A stretch of DNA of 64,000 nucleotides from Gonapodya sp. JEL0774. Lineage: Eukaryota > Monoblepharomycota > Monoblepharidomycetes > Monoblepharidales > Gonapodyaceae. The notes below the pieces were generated by a model. It ran no database searches. It worked only from the letters and a program-made list of their open reading frames with translations, and had not been told where the DNA came from. Made by a program: the position numbers and the translations under genes. Shown in pieces: positions 32,060-44,320 of the stretch. Each line of letters begins with the position of its first letter. The first letter of the stretch is position 1. The stretch is from contig JADIIX010000034.1 of NCBI GenBank assembly GCA_027604505.1, positions 1 to 64,000 on the forward strand. Reading direction: 5' to 3'.

Positions 32060-33659
32060 ATGCAATCGAATCCCTGGGTTGTCGAAGATGCAGATGACGA
32101 TGTTTTGCCCGCCCCGAATCCGGTGTCCGCTGCCGTCCAATCCCACTCCACCATCCCTGAGCCGGCCTCGGTCTCCCCCAACTCCCGCTTCGACTACGGA
32201 TTGGCGGCCTCAAATCCTTGGGCAAGCTCCCCTTCTACGTCTTTGTCGCCCTTCACCGCACCTCCCCGTTCCAACTCCGTGTCCCCTTCCCCACTGAATG
32301 CCGCTCCCTCTACCGCAGAGCAGAAAACATCCCCCTTATTCGGGGAATCAACGGTAACCTCCCTCAACACATGGCAGATTGATGAGCGCGAAGCAGATCC
32401 TTGGCACCAAGATCAGCGCCAGTATGAAAACGAAGGTGAACGACGACGAGCAGGTTACCTCTATGAGGCCGAGGTTGCTTCCACACACCATGGTGTCCCA
32501 CCGCTCCCCACCTCCCACTCGCGGTACGAAGAAGATGCGCCAGGAGCATGGGGTGTTGACGGTGCTTCCAGGACGTCTGCAGGGTATCAGTTAGTCGGTG
32601 GTGGAGAGTCCCACGTGAAACCATTCAATGATCCAATCCAGAGGGCTGTGAGTGTTATCCATCATCAACCATAATCAATAATTATGAGAAGTCATCTCAT
32701 GGGGCGTGGATTGTGATGCAATCCGTGGGGTGGTGGTGGTCTCCGTGGACCTGCCGCAAAATACCCTTCCGACCTCTCCATTGTCTCTCTCCTACCCCGA
32801 TCCACTCCCGACGTCCCAGAAAGACGCCTCTGCAACAAAAACCACGTCCTATCTTTCCGCCCTCCACTCACATCTCACTTCGAGCATCCCCTTCACGTTT
32901 ACCATCCGGCGCCCGCGAGGGCGCGTAGATGTCCACTTTGTGGCTGCAGTAAGTGAAGTTATGTCCAAGCATGTGGTTGAAGTCGCCGCAAAGCGGGCCG
33001 ATTTAAAGAACCCGGTGGTGAAGGTCGAGCTTAGAGGTCAGTGGTAGCGGAGGGAAGAGGTGTCACTGTTCTCACTGGAGTTGGTTCCTCACCTACCTAC
33101 TTCCCGCTCCAAGTCTCCATCAAACACTCCGGTCTTATTGATTTGGGTACGCTCTCCCATTCCCTACCGTTTCTCCCCTCAAACATCAACTTTGCTCCTT
33201 CTGTCCTTTCCACGCCCCCACCCAGCAAAACACACCCTCAAAACCCACGCCCTCCCCGATACTTCGACCCTGGGACAACCTGGCGGTGAACAAATCGAAG
33301 CCACGTACTCGGGAGCGGAGTTCGCTCGGTCTTTTCTTGGGGTCGCTGCAGCGCCAAAGTTCATCATACAGTTCGCGAGCGGCAGTTCAAGTGGGGGGGC
33401 GTGGGGAGACAAAGTCGTGAGTAAGGTTGACAGCTTTGGGGGTGGGGCGGGGGATTGTGCAAGGAGTAAGCACAGTGCGGCGCCAATCTGTGTGACAGCA
33501 CCGGGTGGGGTCGTGATGACCTCTCCTTCTGAGACCCACAGTGCTCTCGAGTACTATCTTAACAGTTCCCTTTGCATTTCAAAGGCCGATGTCTACATGA
33601 CCTCCGACGATCTTGTTGATGTCCGAGACGTGAGAACAGTGTTTGTACCGGAGGTGTGA
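32060..33659 (+). CDS. Unrecognised protein with disordered SNPW-type N-terminus
   Basis: I do not recognise the family. Exon 1 (32060 to about 32649) starts MQSNPWVVEDADDDVLP and is Ser/Pro-rich, with the motif SNPWASS repeated at residue 55 and more Trp motifs later (GAWGVDG), then a donor GTGAGT at 32650. The second block (about 32715-33035) gives VVVVSVDLP...FTFTIRRPRGRVDVHF and SKHVVEVAAKRADLKNPVVKV, which looks like a folded alpha/beta segment. A short exon (about 33112-33147) gives VSIKHSGLIDLG. The last (from about 33228) gives GGEQIEATYSGAEFARSFLGV and a Gly-rich then mixed region, ending at 33659 with DVRDVRTVFVPEV. NPW-like motifs at an N-terminus recall sorting-nexin and coat-associated proteins, but no PX domain is visible. 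The ATG at 32060 is the first in frame. Confidence 0.55.
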
Positions 33660-34087
33660 TGCGCGGGCAGAGGCGTAATGGCGATTGTGGAGTAGAAGTC
33701 ATGGCATTTGTGGAGTTGTTTGTAGTTGATGGAATAAAGAATCATTCTTACATTGATAATGTAAAGCGAGACCATTATGAAATTCCTCAGAGAGCTTTCC
33801 AACGACTTCACCGAATTTCAATTCCATAAAAGATCTCGTTGGCATAGTTAAACTGCAACTGGCTTTATTATATTCTTGGCTTCTTTGAACTCGAGCAGGG
33901 ATAAAGAGGACACAGCCAGAACGTTCATTTTCATTTTTCATCACCGGGGTTGGATCAGCAAAGCTCTTGAAGCCGCGAATAATGCCTGGCTGTATTTTTC
34001 GTGAAGGAAAGGAGGACAATCACGTGGGCGGACCACCCAGCAGAGTCATGTCTCCCCAGTCTTAAATTAAAGCGTTACGTTGCCGAA
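33660..34087. other. Intergenic, upstream of SPO7
   Basis: AT-rich spacer (33660-33860) between two co-oriented genes. A - strand frame (33699-34019) has no recognisable features and is not called. Confidence 0.4.
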
Positions 34088-35560
34088 ATGAATCCAGTCA
34101 CCTCCATCACGAATTCTCAAACAGGACCTGCAGGAAGCGGGTCCCGGTCTGTTGTTAACGGACCTGCCATCGCTGCGAATCCTCCGTCCTCCTCCCCGTC
34201 CCGACCTTCGCAACCACCCTCCTCAGCATTATCCCACTCACAGGGCACAACCGTGGTTTCCCACCTTAATTCATCAAACGGAGGGTCTGGAGTTCGCGTG
34301 GCGGGTGCGGGAGGGGTGCAGTTTGCGCAATACGCGGATCAGGGAGGAAAAGGGCAGCAGCACGCAGGCAACGGGAATGGGGCGACAGGCGGGGGGAACA
34401 AAACACCCGTGAACGATGATGAGACGGCATACAGAGGTAGGTTATGACAGTGAGCATATGCGAACGAGTGCATTCGAGACTGATTGTTCAATGTTCTCAT
34501 GATGCGCGGTCGGATCACTTCTTGTTTTCATGGGGATTCGGCCCGTCTGGATGATTATGGTCGCCTTGGAAGATTTACTGGTGTTTGAGGAACGACTGCG
34601 GGAGCATCAGCGGACGCGGAAGCGGGAGCAGCGAATGTGGGAAGGCGAGTGGTTGGTGAAACGGTGTTCCAACATCCATTCTCATCAGCATTCACGCTGG
34701 AACTCATTCTATTTTTGTCATTCCGTTGATCGCAATAATCTCTTGCGTGGTACCGTTTTCTTCGGTCGACCCCTCGACCAGGCCTCCTCATCCTCGCTGG
34801 ATGCGTTCTTGCTTCTTCACTTTGGCAAATCGTCTGGTGGCGCCATCGGCGGCGTGACGCCGACGAATCTACGTGCTGCTCTATTGATATGCCTTTGAAA
34901 GCACCGGGACACTCAAGTGGCGTTGAGTCCCCCTCACCGTGCTCAGCCAGAGACCAGTTGGCTTCGGAGACGTCTTCTGCGATATGGTGGTTTTACTTTG
35001 TGGCCTTCTTGATATCCATATCGTTCCTGTCGTATTTCTTGCTGCTGTCTGATATGTTCAGAATCAAGATTGTACAGCCTCGAAAGTGAGTGTTGGGTTT
35101 TCGTGGATGTGTCCATGGGGTTGGGACGGGTTGTCGTGTTAACTTCGGATATCGTATCGAACCCTCATCCTCTCGCTTACACTGTGCTCTTACCTCATTT
35201 TCATAATCCATGCGTGGCAACTATCTCCCTCCCTGCGGTGTCACACCTTGCGCACACCCTTCATGCACCCACTCACCCCCCGGCAGATACGTCGCCCACT
35301 CAAACCGTGTCCTCAAGCAGTTCAATATGCAGTACAACCGCGAAGCAAGCGGTGAAATCCACTTCCTACGACGCGTTCCTCGGAAGTTTCAAGAGGGTTT
35401 TGCGGAGTTCCGCCGGCGGCAACGAAGCGGGTCGCCGAATGGGTCACGTTCGGCTGCGGCGCAAGAAATGCGGCGGAGAAGGCCGAAGAAAGATGGATCG
35501 GGATGTGGGGCGGTGGGGAATGACTCGACGAGCAGCGAGTCTGACCTGCGCAGGAGATGA
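34088..35560 (+). CDS. SPO7: Spo7-like regulatory subunit of the Nem1 lipin phosphatase
   Basis: Spo7 (NEP1R1 in animals) is the two-helix membrane partner of the phosphatase Nem1 at the nuclear envelope/ER. The complex activates the phosphatidate phosphatase Pah1 and so controls membrane versus storage lipid synthesis. Exon 1 (34088 to about 34435) is a Ser/Gly-rich disordered leader. The junction to about 34573 gives AYRDLLVFEERLREHQRTRK, the Spo7 helix before membrane segment 1. A hydrophobic block (PGLLILAGCVLASSLWQIVWW, about 34775-34840) and a second (WWFYFVAFLISISFLSYFLLL, about 34985-35050) follow. The last part reads KIVQPRKYVAHSNRVLKQFN...HFLRRVPRKFQEGFAEFRRR, the conserved Spo7 C-terminal signature, then a basic tail. 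Boundaries around the first membrane segment are uncertain. The family call rests on the two conserved blocks. Confidence 0.8.
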
Positions 35561-35712
35561 TAACCGCACATCATTGATTTGTACAGGACGACCGAAGTCA
35601 GGTTACAATTGTCAAATATTGATCATCTGATGTCATGAAAAATGTGAATGTGCATAAACATACAGTGAAGCGCTGAACTATACACCAAAAGTGCCCCATC
35701 GCACGAGAGACT
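35561..35712. other. Convergent 3' spacer
   Basis: About 150 AT-rich bases between the 3' ends of SPO7 (+) and the large disordered-protein gene (-). Nothing else seen. Confidence 0.45.
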
Positions 35713-38700
35713 TCAAGACCAGAAAATGGCACGATCGTCTATCCAGTATTCCAAGCGTTGTGGTTGGACATTAGTGGTACTTCCAGATGTTGGCACAGCA
35801 AATCTACCCTTCCCAATATTTTGTCCAATCAGCGTCCGAATTCGCGTTGCCACCTCAAACTTGGTAAATATTCGGATCTCGTCCCCCTGTGACACGGGAA
35901 GTACGGCAATCAAAGAAGTGAACTCAACGCATGAGACGTAAGTACGCACCTCAAAGCATGCATTGCACAAAGGAAGCCTTTCCGCCACGATAGCTCTTGC
36001 CACCTCTATCCATAATGGACGATCGGCTCCTGGTATAATCCAATACCCTCGGACGCCCTCATTCCCATTCTTCGATGCAAGTGGATTCCATGTTACCGGA
36101 GCGTTTTGCACTCCCTCCGGAAAGGGAATGTTTCTGGGGTGGTTCGCCCAGACCTAAAAGGATTTTTCCGCCGTTTCAAGCATTGTTAAGAGCATGACTG
36201 ACCAGAGACTTACCACTTTTGCAGAACGCTCCCCTTTTCTTTTTGGAATTGCAATCTCTCTGGATGCCTTCGGATCCGCCGGCCCACGAGGGTTTTCCAC
36301 AGAGAAACCGGACGTTCTGCGCCGGGGTTTATCTGAGCGGTGCCTACCAGTCCGACCGCTTTGCTTTGCAATTATGTTTGCCTCGTGGTTTTGCGGACGT
36401 TTGTTAGTATTAGTCACGTTAATAGTCTCGGAATCAGTGGTGGACGCAGGATCAGATTCTTTTTGTGTAGTAATCCGCTTCTGAGATGATCGATGGCGCT
36501 TCGGAGCATTCCCCAAATCAACTTGCACTTCCTCAAACGCTGGTCTTTTCACCGATGGATAGATAGAAGGCGGCAGATGAGATGCGGTGGAAGAGATTGC
36601 AGACCGTTTTGAAATCCCCGAAGTCCTGCTCTGATCTTTCCGCACACTGGAATCATTCCCAAAGTGGTGTAATGAGGCTTTCTTTCCAACATCCCAATTC
36701 TCAGACGAAATGCGATTGTGGGATTTCGAGGAGAAAGCAGATGGTTCCAGTTCCCCTCGCGGCTCCGTTGATGCTCTCGCCGTACTTGATGTTCCCGCAC
36801 CAGGAGTGGAACGTGCCTTTGGAGATGTAACTGAAAGATGCCTGCGCCCACGCTTCGGATCAATTATCGTCGCGTCCGGATCCCAATTCGAAGTTAGCGG
36901 ATCCTCGTCACTGGATTCGTTTTGCATCTGTTCCATCCACAATTCAAAGGATGACTTTCGGCGAACACTGGGAGGCGGAGGGCTTTCAGATAACGATTCT
37001 AACAGCATATCTGTTATGTCAACTTCTCCCAGCAACTGCCTTTCAGTCGATGGCGAGGAGGATTTTCTACTCCGCAGCGAGGATGAGGAGAGTCGAGATA
37101 ACATCAGTTTATCAATTGGGGGTGTCTTCTCACGGTCCTTTTGATTCGGTATGATCGCGACACCTCGTTGCAGAGATGAAGATCCAAAAAGTGCAGACGT
37201 TGGCAGATCGGATTGACGAAAAGGAGGCGTCTTTGCACGAGGCGAGTGACCAACTTCACGTCGAGATGCTCTTTCGCGGGATCTCGGTGTCCTAGGCAGT
37301 GCTGGAATAGCAGAGAGTTCACGTGCACCGATGTCAGATGAGGATGGTCCCCCTTGATCGATCGCAGGAGTCTTTGAGCGTGCTGCGTGAAAATCACCGA
37401 CGGAACGGGCTGAGTTTGGTCTCGGTGGTGTAGCCACAGACACAGCAAGCGCAGGGAGAGCAGGGGAAGTAGGCTCAGAAATCTCTTTTGCCGGGACCTG
37501 AAACCTCGTCGAATCCGTCGTTTCAGTCAATTCGGGTTCATGGCTGTGGGAAACAGGCTCGGTTGGTTTCAGTAGATGCTCAAGTGCCCCTGCTTCGGGT
37601 TGCGGCAACGAGCCGGCCCTGGTATCCTCTGGAGTCAAAGTTCCATCACGCAACGAGCCGGCTCTGATGTTCTCAGGAGTCAAAGTTCCATCGCGCAACG
37701 AGCTGGCCCTCGTATCCTCAGGAGTCAAAGTTCCATCATAACCTCTTTTTGGTGGCATCGACAACGCATTTACCCAGGGATCTGTTGTGATGGAGGCTCG
37801 CTGCCCAGAATTTATGCCCTGTGTGGCGACGACAGGTTGACGACCTTTCCGTGATACTGGTGGCAACTTATCAATAGTCGCGTTGTCTAACTTATCAATA
37901 GCCGCGTCCTCTGACTTATCAACAGTCGTGCCGTCTGACCATAACCTATGTTCAGAACCTCTGCTAATGAGTGTTCTTTGATTCCTCAACTTGGAAGTAA
38001 CATGATCCAAGACTTTTCGTGGTTGATCGAGAGTTGCAGGCGTCAATAATGATGGACTCAGAAGTGCGGGGGCGCGATCGCTTTCCGGAGCCTTGCCTGC
38101 AATTGAGATGTCAATAAGCGGGGCGGTTGCTTCACGCCAGTGACTGCTCGCTGAGTCCTGCTCATTCTCTTTCGGAACAGTCGTTCTCTTCCGCTTATGC
38201 GGCGGCCCAGAGTCGCTGTGATTGCTCGGAGCATCGATTGTCGTTCCAAGACCACTTTGCAAGGATATATCCATCACAAGTGCACTCCGTACGTCTGCGA
38301 AAACTGAAGATATGTCGCGTTTCTCATCTTCAGCCATCTCTGCGGAATGGTTGGGGACTTCTGACCCTGCCGAGACCTCAAACGTAGAACTAGAGGATAG
38401 TCCGCGAGTTTCAGCCGGGGAGAAGGTGTTCTGCTCAGAAAGAACTCCTTGCTCATCAAAAGCATTGAGGCTCCGTCCGATATCCGAGACAGATTCTGGC
38501 ACTGTAGACAGATCCGACGGAGCTGCGACAGACAGGGGTACCACATTCTCTGCCTCTCCATTATCTCTACCAACGATAGCAGTTGATGAGTCTCTCGTCC
38601 TCTTTCGGGGTCGCTCTTCCAATTCTACTTCCAGGTCGTACTTGTACTGGGGTCTCTTTGCCATTTGACTGGTAAACAGCATTTTTCGGCTGAGGGAAGA

Positions 38701-41700
38701 GCTTGCCTGAGGTGGTAAGCTGGTCAATGGTTGTTTTGTAATCTGTGTGCTCTCCCCTTGTATCAACGACGATACCTGCGGGCTTGATGAGGCATTTGCT
38801 GAAGGGACTAGCTCTTCCAGTCCCTTTCCGTCCAGCGTGCTATCATCCGCTATCATGATTGCTTCATCTGAGTATTTGCGAGCAATCTCCGGGTGTGACG
38901 TTGTACTCGTGCGTGTCGGGGGTGCAAGATCCAGTACCTCGCTAAGTTCGACATTCAGATCAGTTGTAACCACTTGGGTGACTGCAATTGAGTTGCTCCT
39001 CAATGCTGACGGCACTTTCGAAATATTTTCTCCAATTGCAGTGGACATTGATGCTGCCATAGTATCCGCCTCGGAGCTTGAGGACCGCATTCCACTTTTC
39101 AATACTGAGCTGAGTTCCAAAACCTGGTCACTTCCGGCGGAGGACTGCACCTCCTCCACTGGATGTGCTCCAATTGGGGTTCGAGTACGGTTTGCAATAA
39201 CGGGTGCAAGAATTGGTGGGAGAGCTGTCGAATCACGTTCCACAGATCCTAAAGACACTGTACACGGCCGAGTTGACACCTGCATTGCAATGAAGGCCCA
39301 ACTCTTGCACTTACCAGCGCTCCTTCTCCGTTTGTCCACCAGAATCTCCACTTCCATCGCGAACTTTTGATTCCGTGAAACTGAAGGAGAGGGTACAACC
39401 ATTGCGCCATCCGCAGAAACGGGAGCCTCCGATGTCCACCCCAGCCTCTGTACAAGATCGCTTCTACTTTGCTCATCGAGAAATTTTTTCTTTTTCGTCT
39501 GCTCTTCAACGCCCTCCGAAACCGATTTTTCATTTTTGCGCCGCTCAAAGTTATTCGTATCGCGCGCTCTGCGAGTTTCAGGAGACGCAACGGTTCTACG
39601 TTTCTCGGTCACTTGTCGAGTTTTAGTCGAAGGAAATACCAACTTCGAGGAAACCGAAAATCGTGAGTCTTCTCCCAGACTCGTATCGGAATCAGACATA
39701 GAAGAGAGATCCGATGGGATAGAAGAGAGGTCGGAGGAAAAGTCCGAAGCAGCTGGTGATTTTGGGACCGATACCGGCAATGCCACTGGAATGACTCCGT
39801 AAAAATGAGATGCGTACTTTGCAAGCTGAAACGATCAACTTTCACCCACCATCACCAGTCTCTGTACTCCCTACACTTACTCTCCGATCCACATCCAGAG
39901 TTCCACCTCGGCCCCTCCCTCGTCCCCTGCCCCGTCCCCTGACTCGCCCCCTGCCCCGTCCCCTCTCTCGCCTCAGAACTTCGAGCACCGGCTCACGTGC
40001 AACCACTGTTGAATGGTCAATCGTGAGTACACCGTTCTCGTTAACTTCGGGAGAGAACGAGTGATCGGGTGACAATGTTAATTCAACATCAGACATTGAC
40101 TTCAAGTGTCCTGGAATCCGGAGAGAGGCGGAGACGATTGCAGATGGCGGTGAAGAAGGACCGTCCATACTCTCTAGTAAGGGCGACTGGGTCGATCTCC
40201 TGTCTTTATCTCTGGCATGCGTCGCATCCTTTTGTGTGACGGTACACTCAGTTGCGGGTGATCTTGCTTGCGAGGGGTCCAAATCCACAGCAATAGAATC
40301 TATTCGAGACAGGGGCAGAGAACATGAGCACCCGACCACCAGTGAATTCTCGGAGTTAAAATCAGCGAATCGAGCTTACCTCGTGACCTCCCTTCCTCGA
40401 CGCTCATTTGCCTGTGACCCTTTCCCCTTCCTCGGCCTCGGCCCCTCCCTCGCCCTGCTGCCATCACCACCAAGTTGTCGGTCACAATGGCCTTCTCCTC
40501 CGGTATTAATGTTCCCACCGCTTTCAATGCGGAAGTCTGAGTAGGTTTTTTCACAGCCTCTGGTGAGGAGACGGATTCGGGGACTGTTGGTGATGTTACC
40601 GATGTCAATGATCGTCCGGCAGGCATGCTCTCCTTGCCAATCTCGACAAATGGGGAGGGAGTAGTCTCCACCACCGACTTTGGTGAGTGTGCAGCTAAGA
40701 TTGGACAGAAGAGGGGAGAGAATGTCGGCAATAGCACTTATATGAAAGTTCGAAAAACCTTCCGGAAAACTAGTGCACTCACTTCCCCGACCCTCCATCT
40801 CTGCCTCACTCCCATCATCTCTGTCCTTTTCCATGTCTCCCTTCTTCCTCCCTTTCTTCTTGCTCCCCTTTCCCCTGCCCGCTGCTGGGCCTGCGAATGC
40901 CGGGTTTGGATACATCCCGTCTGATGAAAAACTGACAATCAACGAGTCCATGTCAGGTATGGATGCCACAGACACGGACCGCCGAAGCGGTACTGACGGC
41001 GGCGGCCCAACAAAGGTTGCAGATATGCGATGGGATGGGGGAGGGAGAGGGGGGCGAGAGGAGGAAGGCGAGAGCAAGAGCGGGGTGGGTTCTGCGTGTA
41101 TGAAGTCACGAGAGAATAGAGATGGGGAGGGCGGGTGTTGAAGGGATGCAGGAGAGCCAGCAATCGCTGTCGGCCGTGGTTCGTGATCTTGATTCGGCTG
41201 CGAGATCGCTGACAGCTTTTTGAGCAGTCTTGGGGAGTGGAGCATATTGGTGGACCCTCCAAGCGACGACATCGACAGTGAGTGCTTCTGGGAGAGGACT
41301 GTGGGGGATGATTTTCTCTTGTTCTTCTCACCAGTCGAGGAGGACGATTGTGATGGAGAATCTTTCTGTGAATTCACTTGAACTGCTACTTCCGGTTCCG
41401 CTCCTGAAGGTCTCTCAGACTGCGAGCCTTGGAACCATTTGTTTGATTCCCCATTGGACGCACTGTCTGGTCCCCACTGTTGAGTAACCCCCATTCCCTC
41501 TTGTGTTTGCATTTGCGACAACTTTGATGATGCTTCTGACGGAGACGATCCCTCCAATTGTGCCTGATTTCCTGGCTGTGTCTGCGACGGAGAGTCCACT
41601 ACACGAAGCTGACCAGATGCAGGCACCGGTGATGTCGGAAACGCAACAACTACCCCTGCACGCCTGCGACCATCACCACCAGTCCCCTTCATCGGCGCAG

Positions 41701-43739
41701 GTTTGAGCACTGGTACAGATGATCCATTTTGTACTTGTGCAAATTTTGCAACGATCGGCCCGGTCCCGGACTCCAACCGTTCAATCACACGCTCCGTCTC
41801 CCCCAATGATTGCCTTGCTGCCATCCCGGTATCACGCTCTCGGATATCACCATCCCGGCGGGCAGGGGGCAGCGGCTTTCGACTGACCGTAGGTACGGGA
41901 AATGCGGGAATAAGGGAGGGAGCGAGAGCGGGGAATGGCATGGCAGGCGGTGTCGTTGAGGATGGAGGGCGGGATGGCGCGGATGTGCCAACAAGTGCAA
42001 TAGTAGTTGCGGGAGCCGCCGGCGCAGCGGCTGATGCGTTGAGCTGCCTCGCCCTCGCTTCAGTTCGGCTCTCCCTTATTTTTGCGCGAACATTCGTCCC
42101 AGCTTCTCTCTCATCTTCCGAATCAGATATTTGTTCAAGCTCCACGTCTTGACTGAAAAAAGAGGAAATTTTTTTCTCCGGCTGGGTTTGGATTGCGGGT
42201 GGGGGCGAAGGCTGGTGGGGGGGAGGTGGTGCTGGTGCAGAAACGGCCCCATGACCGTTACCGTACCTATACCCGTAGCCGTATCCATATCCATATCCAT
42301 ATCCATAACCATAACCGGGCCGAGTCACAGGTCGTCCCAATGCCGGTGAATGCCCGGAGGTGGAACTTTGTGAGGGTCCAAAGGTCCGTCCGTTGTTTGT
42401 TCCGATTTTGCTTCTTCCTCCACTCCACTTTGATAAGGATCCTGCTTCCATTCCACCGTAGCTACCGATTTCATTGCTTTCAACGGCTTCTCCTATCATG
42501 AGCATATTCTCGGGAACTGGTGGGGGAGGTGGGAGGGTGGCTGTGGTGGCCGGCACTGGGCGGCGGAGTGGAGGCAGGTGGAGAGCAACGTGCCAGATCG
42601 GGAGTGTGGCAGTGGCTGGGGTTATATGCGCAGTTGTGGTCGCCGGAGGTGGCGAGGAGCTGAAGGGGGGGAGAGGGAGAGGGGGCGAAGAAAAAACCCC
42701 TGGCGAACAAGGGCAGTAAGGTGACCCAAGTAGAGAACAACACAGAAAGAGGAACAGTGAAAGACGTGCGATGGAAAATGATACAGCAACAATACCTACA
42801 GGCACTCGGCGATGCAGAACCATGGTCAGGACTTGCCGGGGACGGAAGGTAAGATGCAGAGTTGATAGGATGAGGTAGCGGGGGTTCAGGTGGTGGAGGG
42901 GGTGGAGGGGGTGGTGGAGGGGGCCGGGGAACTGAGGCTGGTACTGAGAATGTGGTGCGTTGGGGTACCGTTGTGGACGTGGCCGAGGAGGAACCTGGTG
43001 GCAAGACACCATAGTTGTCTCTCAAAACTGCGGCAAGTAAGTGAGAATCGTGCGCGTCGAGAGAGGAGAGGGGCGGTGGAGATGTGGAGCGTCTTGAGAG
43101 ATGGGGTACGGCGGCAGATGCCGAATTGGGCATGTGGAGGAGTGAAACATGGAGGGGAATGCGAAGGTCATCACGGAGTGTTGAAAAGGGGGGTGGTGGT
43201 GCTACAGGTTGTGAATGAGCGCGAGGTGGGGGTGAGGGCGAAGGAGCTCTTTTATTCAAGTGGAGGGTGGCAGGAGAATTGTCCACTGGCAGCTTGGGCG
43301 GCGCGTCTGCTCCACCAGTCCTACTCTCCCACGGAGCCGCCTTTGAGATGGTAGACGAGACTCTTGATGCCACCCGCGCTCCACCTGACGGAGTCTCTTT
43401 GGTTGCACCTGCAGATGCGCTCTCCAACTCCTGTTCCACCAGTACTCTCGGTGCCACCACGTCCGCATTGGCCGCATCAACACCTTGGTTTTGGGGTATA
43501 TCTGTGACTGCCAACGCTATATCTACATCTGCGGCTCTGCCCATCGTGTGTTTGGTTTCGGTGGACGGAGGGAGTAGCCCACGACCAGGCCTTGTCTCTG
43601 GGATGAGTGCCTGTGGCAAAATGTCTACATCATCTCCATCATAAACTTCAAACTGCTTCAAAGAATCCACGAATACGGGATAGGAAGTGATTCCCAGGGG
43701 ATCATCCGAATCGTGAGATGTTTGAGAGGGAGGTGTCAT
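35713..43739 (-). CDS. Very large disordered protein with GR-repeat (AT-hook-like) motifs
   Basis: One gene with five or more exons is the best reading. Exon 1 starts at 43739 (MTPPSQTSHDSDDPLGITSYPVFVDSLKQFEVYDGDD) and runs into a long Pro tract. After an intron near 42715-42660 the frame continues with a YG-dipeptide run (42252-42317), VELEQISDSEDER, and Ser/Pro-rich sequence to about 40790. Later exons carry GRGRGRGRGRGKG (about 40440) and RGRGRVRGRGRGRGRGRGG (about 39909-39972), resembling extended AT-hooks or RGG motifs. Exon 39790-36230 (about 1190 residues) is Ser/Thr-rich with SP/TP sites and short internal repeats. A compact end follows: VWANHPRNIPFPEG...YWIIPGADRPLWIEVARA and GDEIRIFTKFEVATRIRTLIG, ending EYWIDDRAIFWS at 35713. 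That end looks like a folded domain that I cannot name. The basic GR tracts suggest nucleic-acid binding (inference). It could be two genes. Confidence 0.5.
37604..37738 (-). repeat. 45-bp tandem repeat, three copies
   Basis: Three contiguous 45-base units (37604, 37649, 37694) encoding DGTLTPEDTRAGSLR-type 15-mers in the large disordered protein. Each unit carries a TP site, so copies multiply a potential proline-directed phosphorylation site. Confidence 0.9.
37866..37937 (-). repeat. 24-bp tandem repeat, three copies
   Basis: Three 24-base units encoding octapeptides of the form TVDKSEDA, AIDKLDNA, TIDKLPPV in the large disordered protein. They are more diverged than the 45-bp repeat nearby. 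Confidence 0.75.
39909..39972 (-). repeat. Short GR-codon repeat
   Basis: Degenerate 6- and 12-base repeats (ccccgtcccctg type on the + strand) encoding alternating Gly-Arg. They form the longest GR tract of the large protein, with a second GR tract near 40425-40460. Confidence 0.8.
42252..42317 (-). repeat. Hexanucleotide repeat encoding a Tyr-Gly run
   Basis: An atccat-type repeat with variants, encoding (YG)n with R, N and H interruptions. It lies in an exon of the large disordered protein and is a likely length-variable microsatellite. Confidence 0.85.
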
Positions 43740-44205
43740 TAATCTCTAGGGAATTGAGACAGCAAGCGAAGCCAGGAGTGCAAGAAAAGCAAGACAAAAC
43801 AAGACGTTCTGCGAGCTCGGTGTCTTCATGAGTTTGACACAAAAGGTGGATCCCGGCCGTTCCATGGGAAGACGGTGAAGAACGGAATCACTTTTAGGCC
43901 AGCAAGCGGAGGAATACGCAAAGTCAAAGAACGATCGACTAGATTTTAGCTCGCTCCGTCCCTGTGCCGTCAAAGACCATTGGTGCTTGTCCTTTCAACG
44001 TGCCCGTCAATTGCTTCTTGAACAAATCGCCAGCCTTCGCAGATTGACTCGTCATTTCATTGCATTCTCGCATTTAGATCACACGCATCTCGTCCTTTGT
44101 CCCCTTCGAATCAATTTTGGGCCTATACCAACAAGGAATATGCTGATCCCACTGCGCGTTCTCCGTCCTCGCAAGCACTCACCTGCCACGTATTTCTTCC
44201 TTGCT
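43740..44205. other. Upstream region of the large gene
   Basis: Promoter region of the large - strand gene. A - strand frame (43746-43973) with a hydrophobic C-terminus (NVLFCLAFLALLASLAVSIP) starts without clear support and is not called. No other feature. Confidence 0.35.
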
Positions 44206-44213
44206 TATAAAAT
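44206..44213 (+). promoter_or_regulatory. TATA-like element
   Basis: The sequence tataaaat lies 108 bases before the ATG of the candidate small gene at 44321. TATA-like 8-mers occur by chance in AT-rich DNA, so this is weak support only. Confidence 0.25.
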
Positions 44214-44320
44214 ATTTGTTCCCAGTGTCAGGTTTTGAAGGTTTGTATCGAGAAAACCTGGGGTGGCTCCAGAGCAGGACCTCGCTCTCTTCCGTTATGA
44301 GCTAGTGCGTTCTGTGGCCT

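Noticed and set aside
33699-34019. 106-codon - strand frame
   Set aside because: Lies in AT-rich 3' DNA with no family features or splice context.
42480-43012. N-terminal part of the 878-codon - strand frame (40376-43012)
   Set aside because: Upstream of about 42660 this frame is out of phase with exon 1 starting at 43739. Only its downstream part is accepted as exon sequence.
43746-43973. 75-codon - strand frame with hydrophobic end
   Set aside because: Could be a small tail-anchored protein, but its start is not supported, it abuts the large gene start and no homology is evident.
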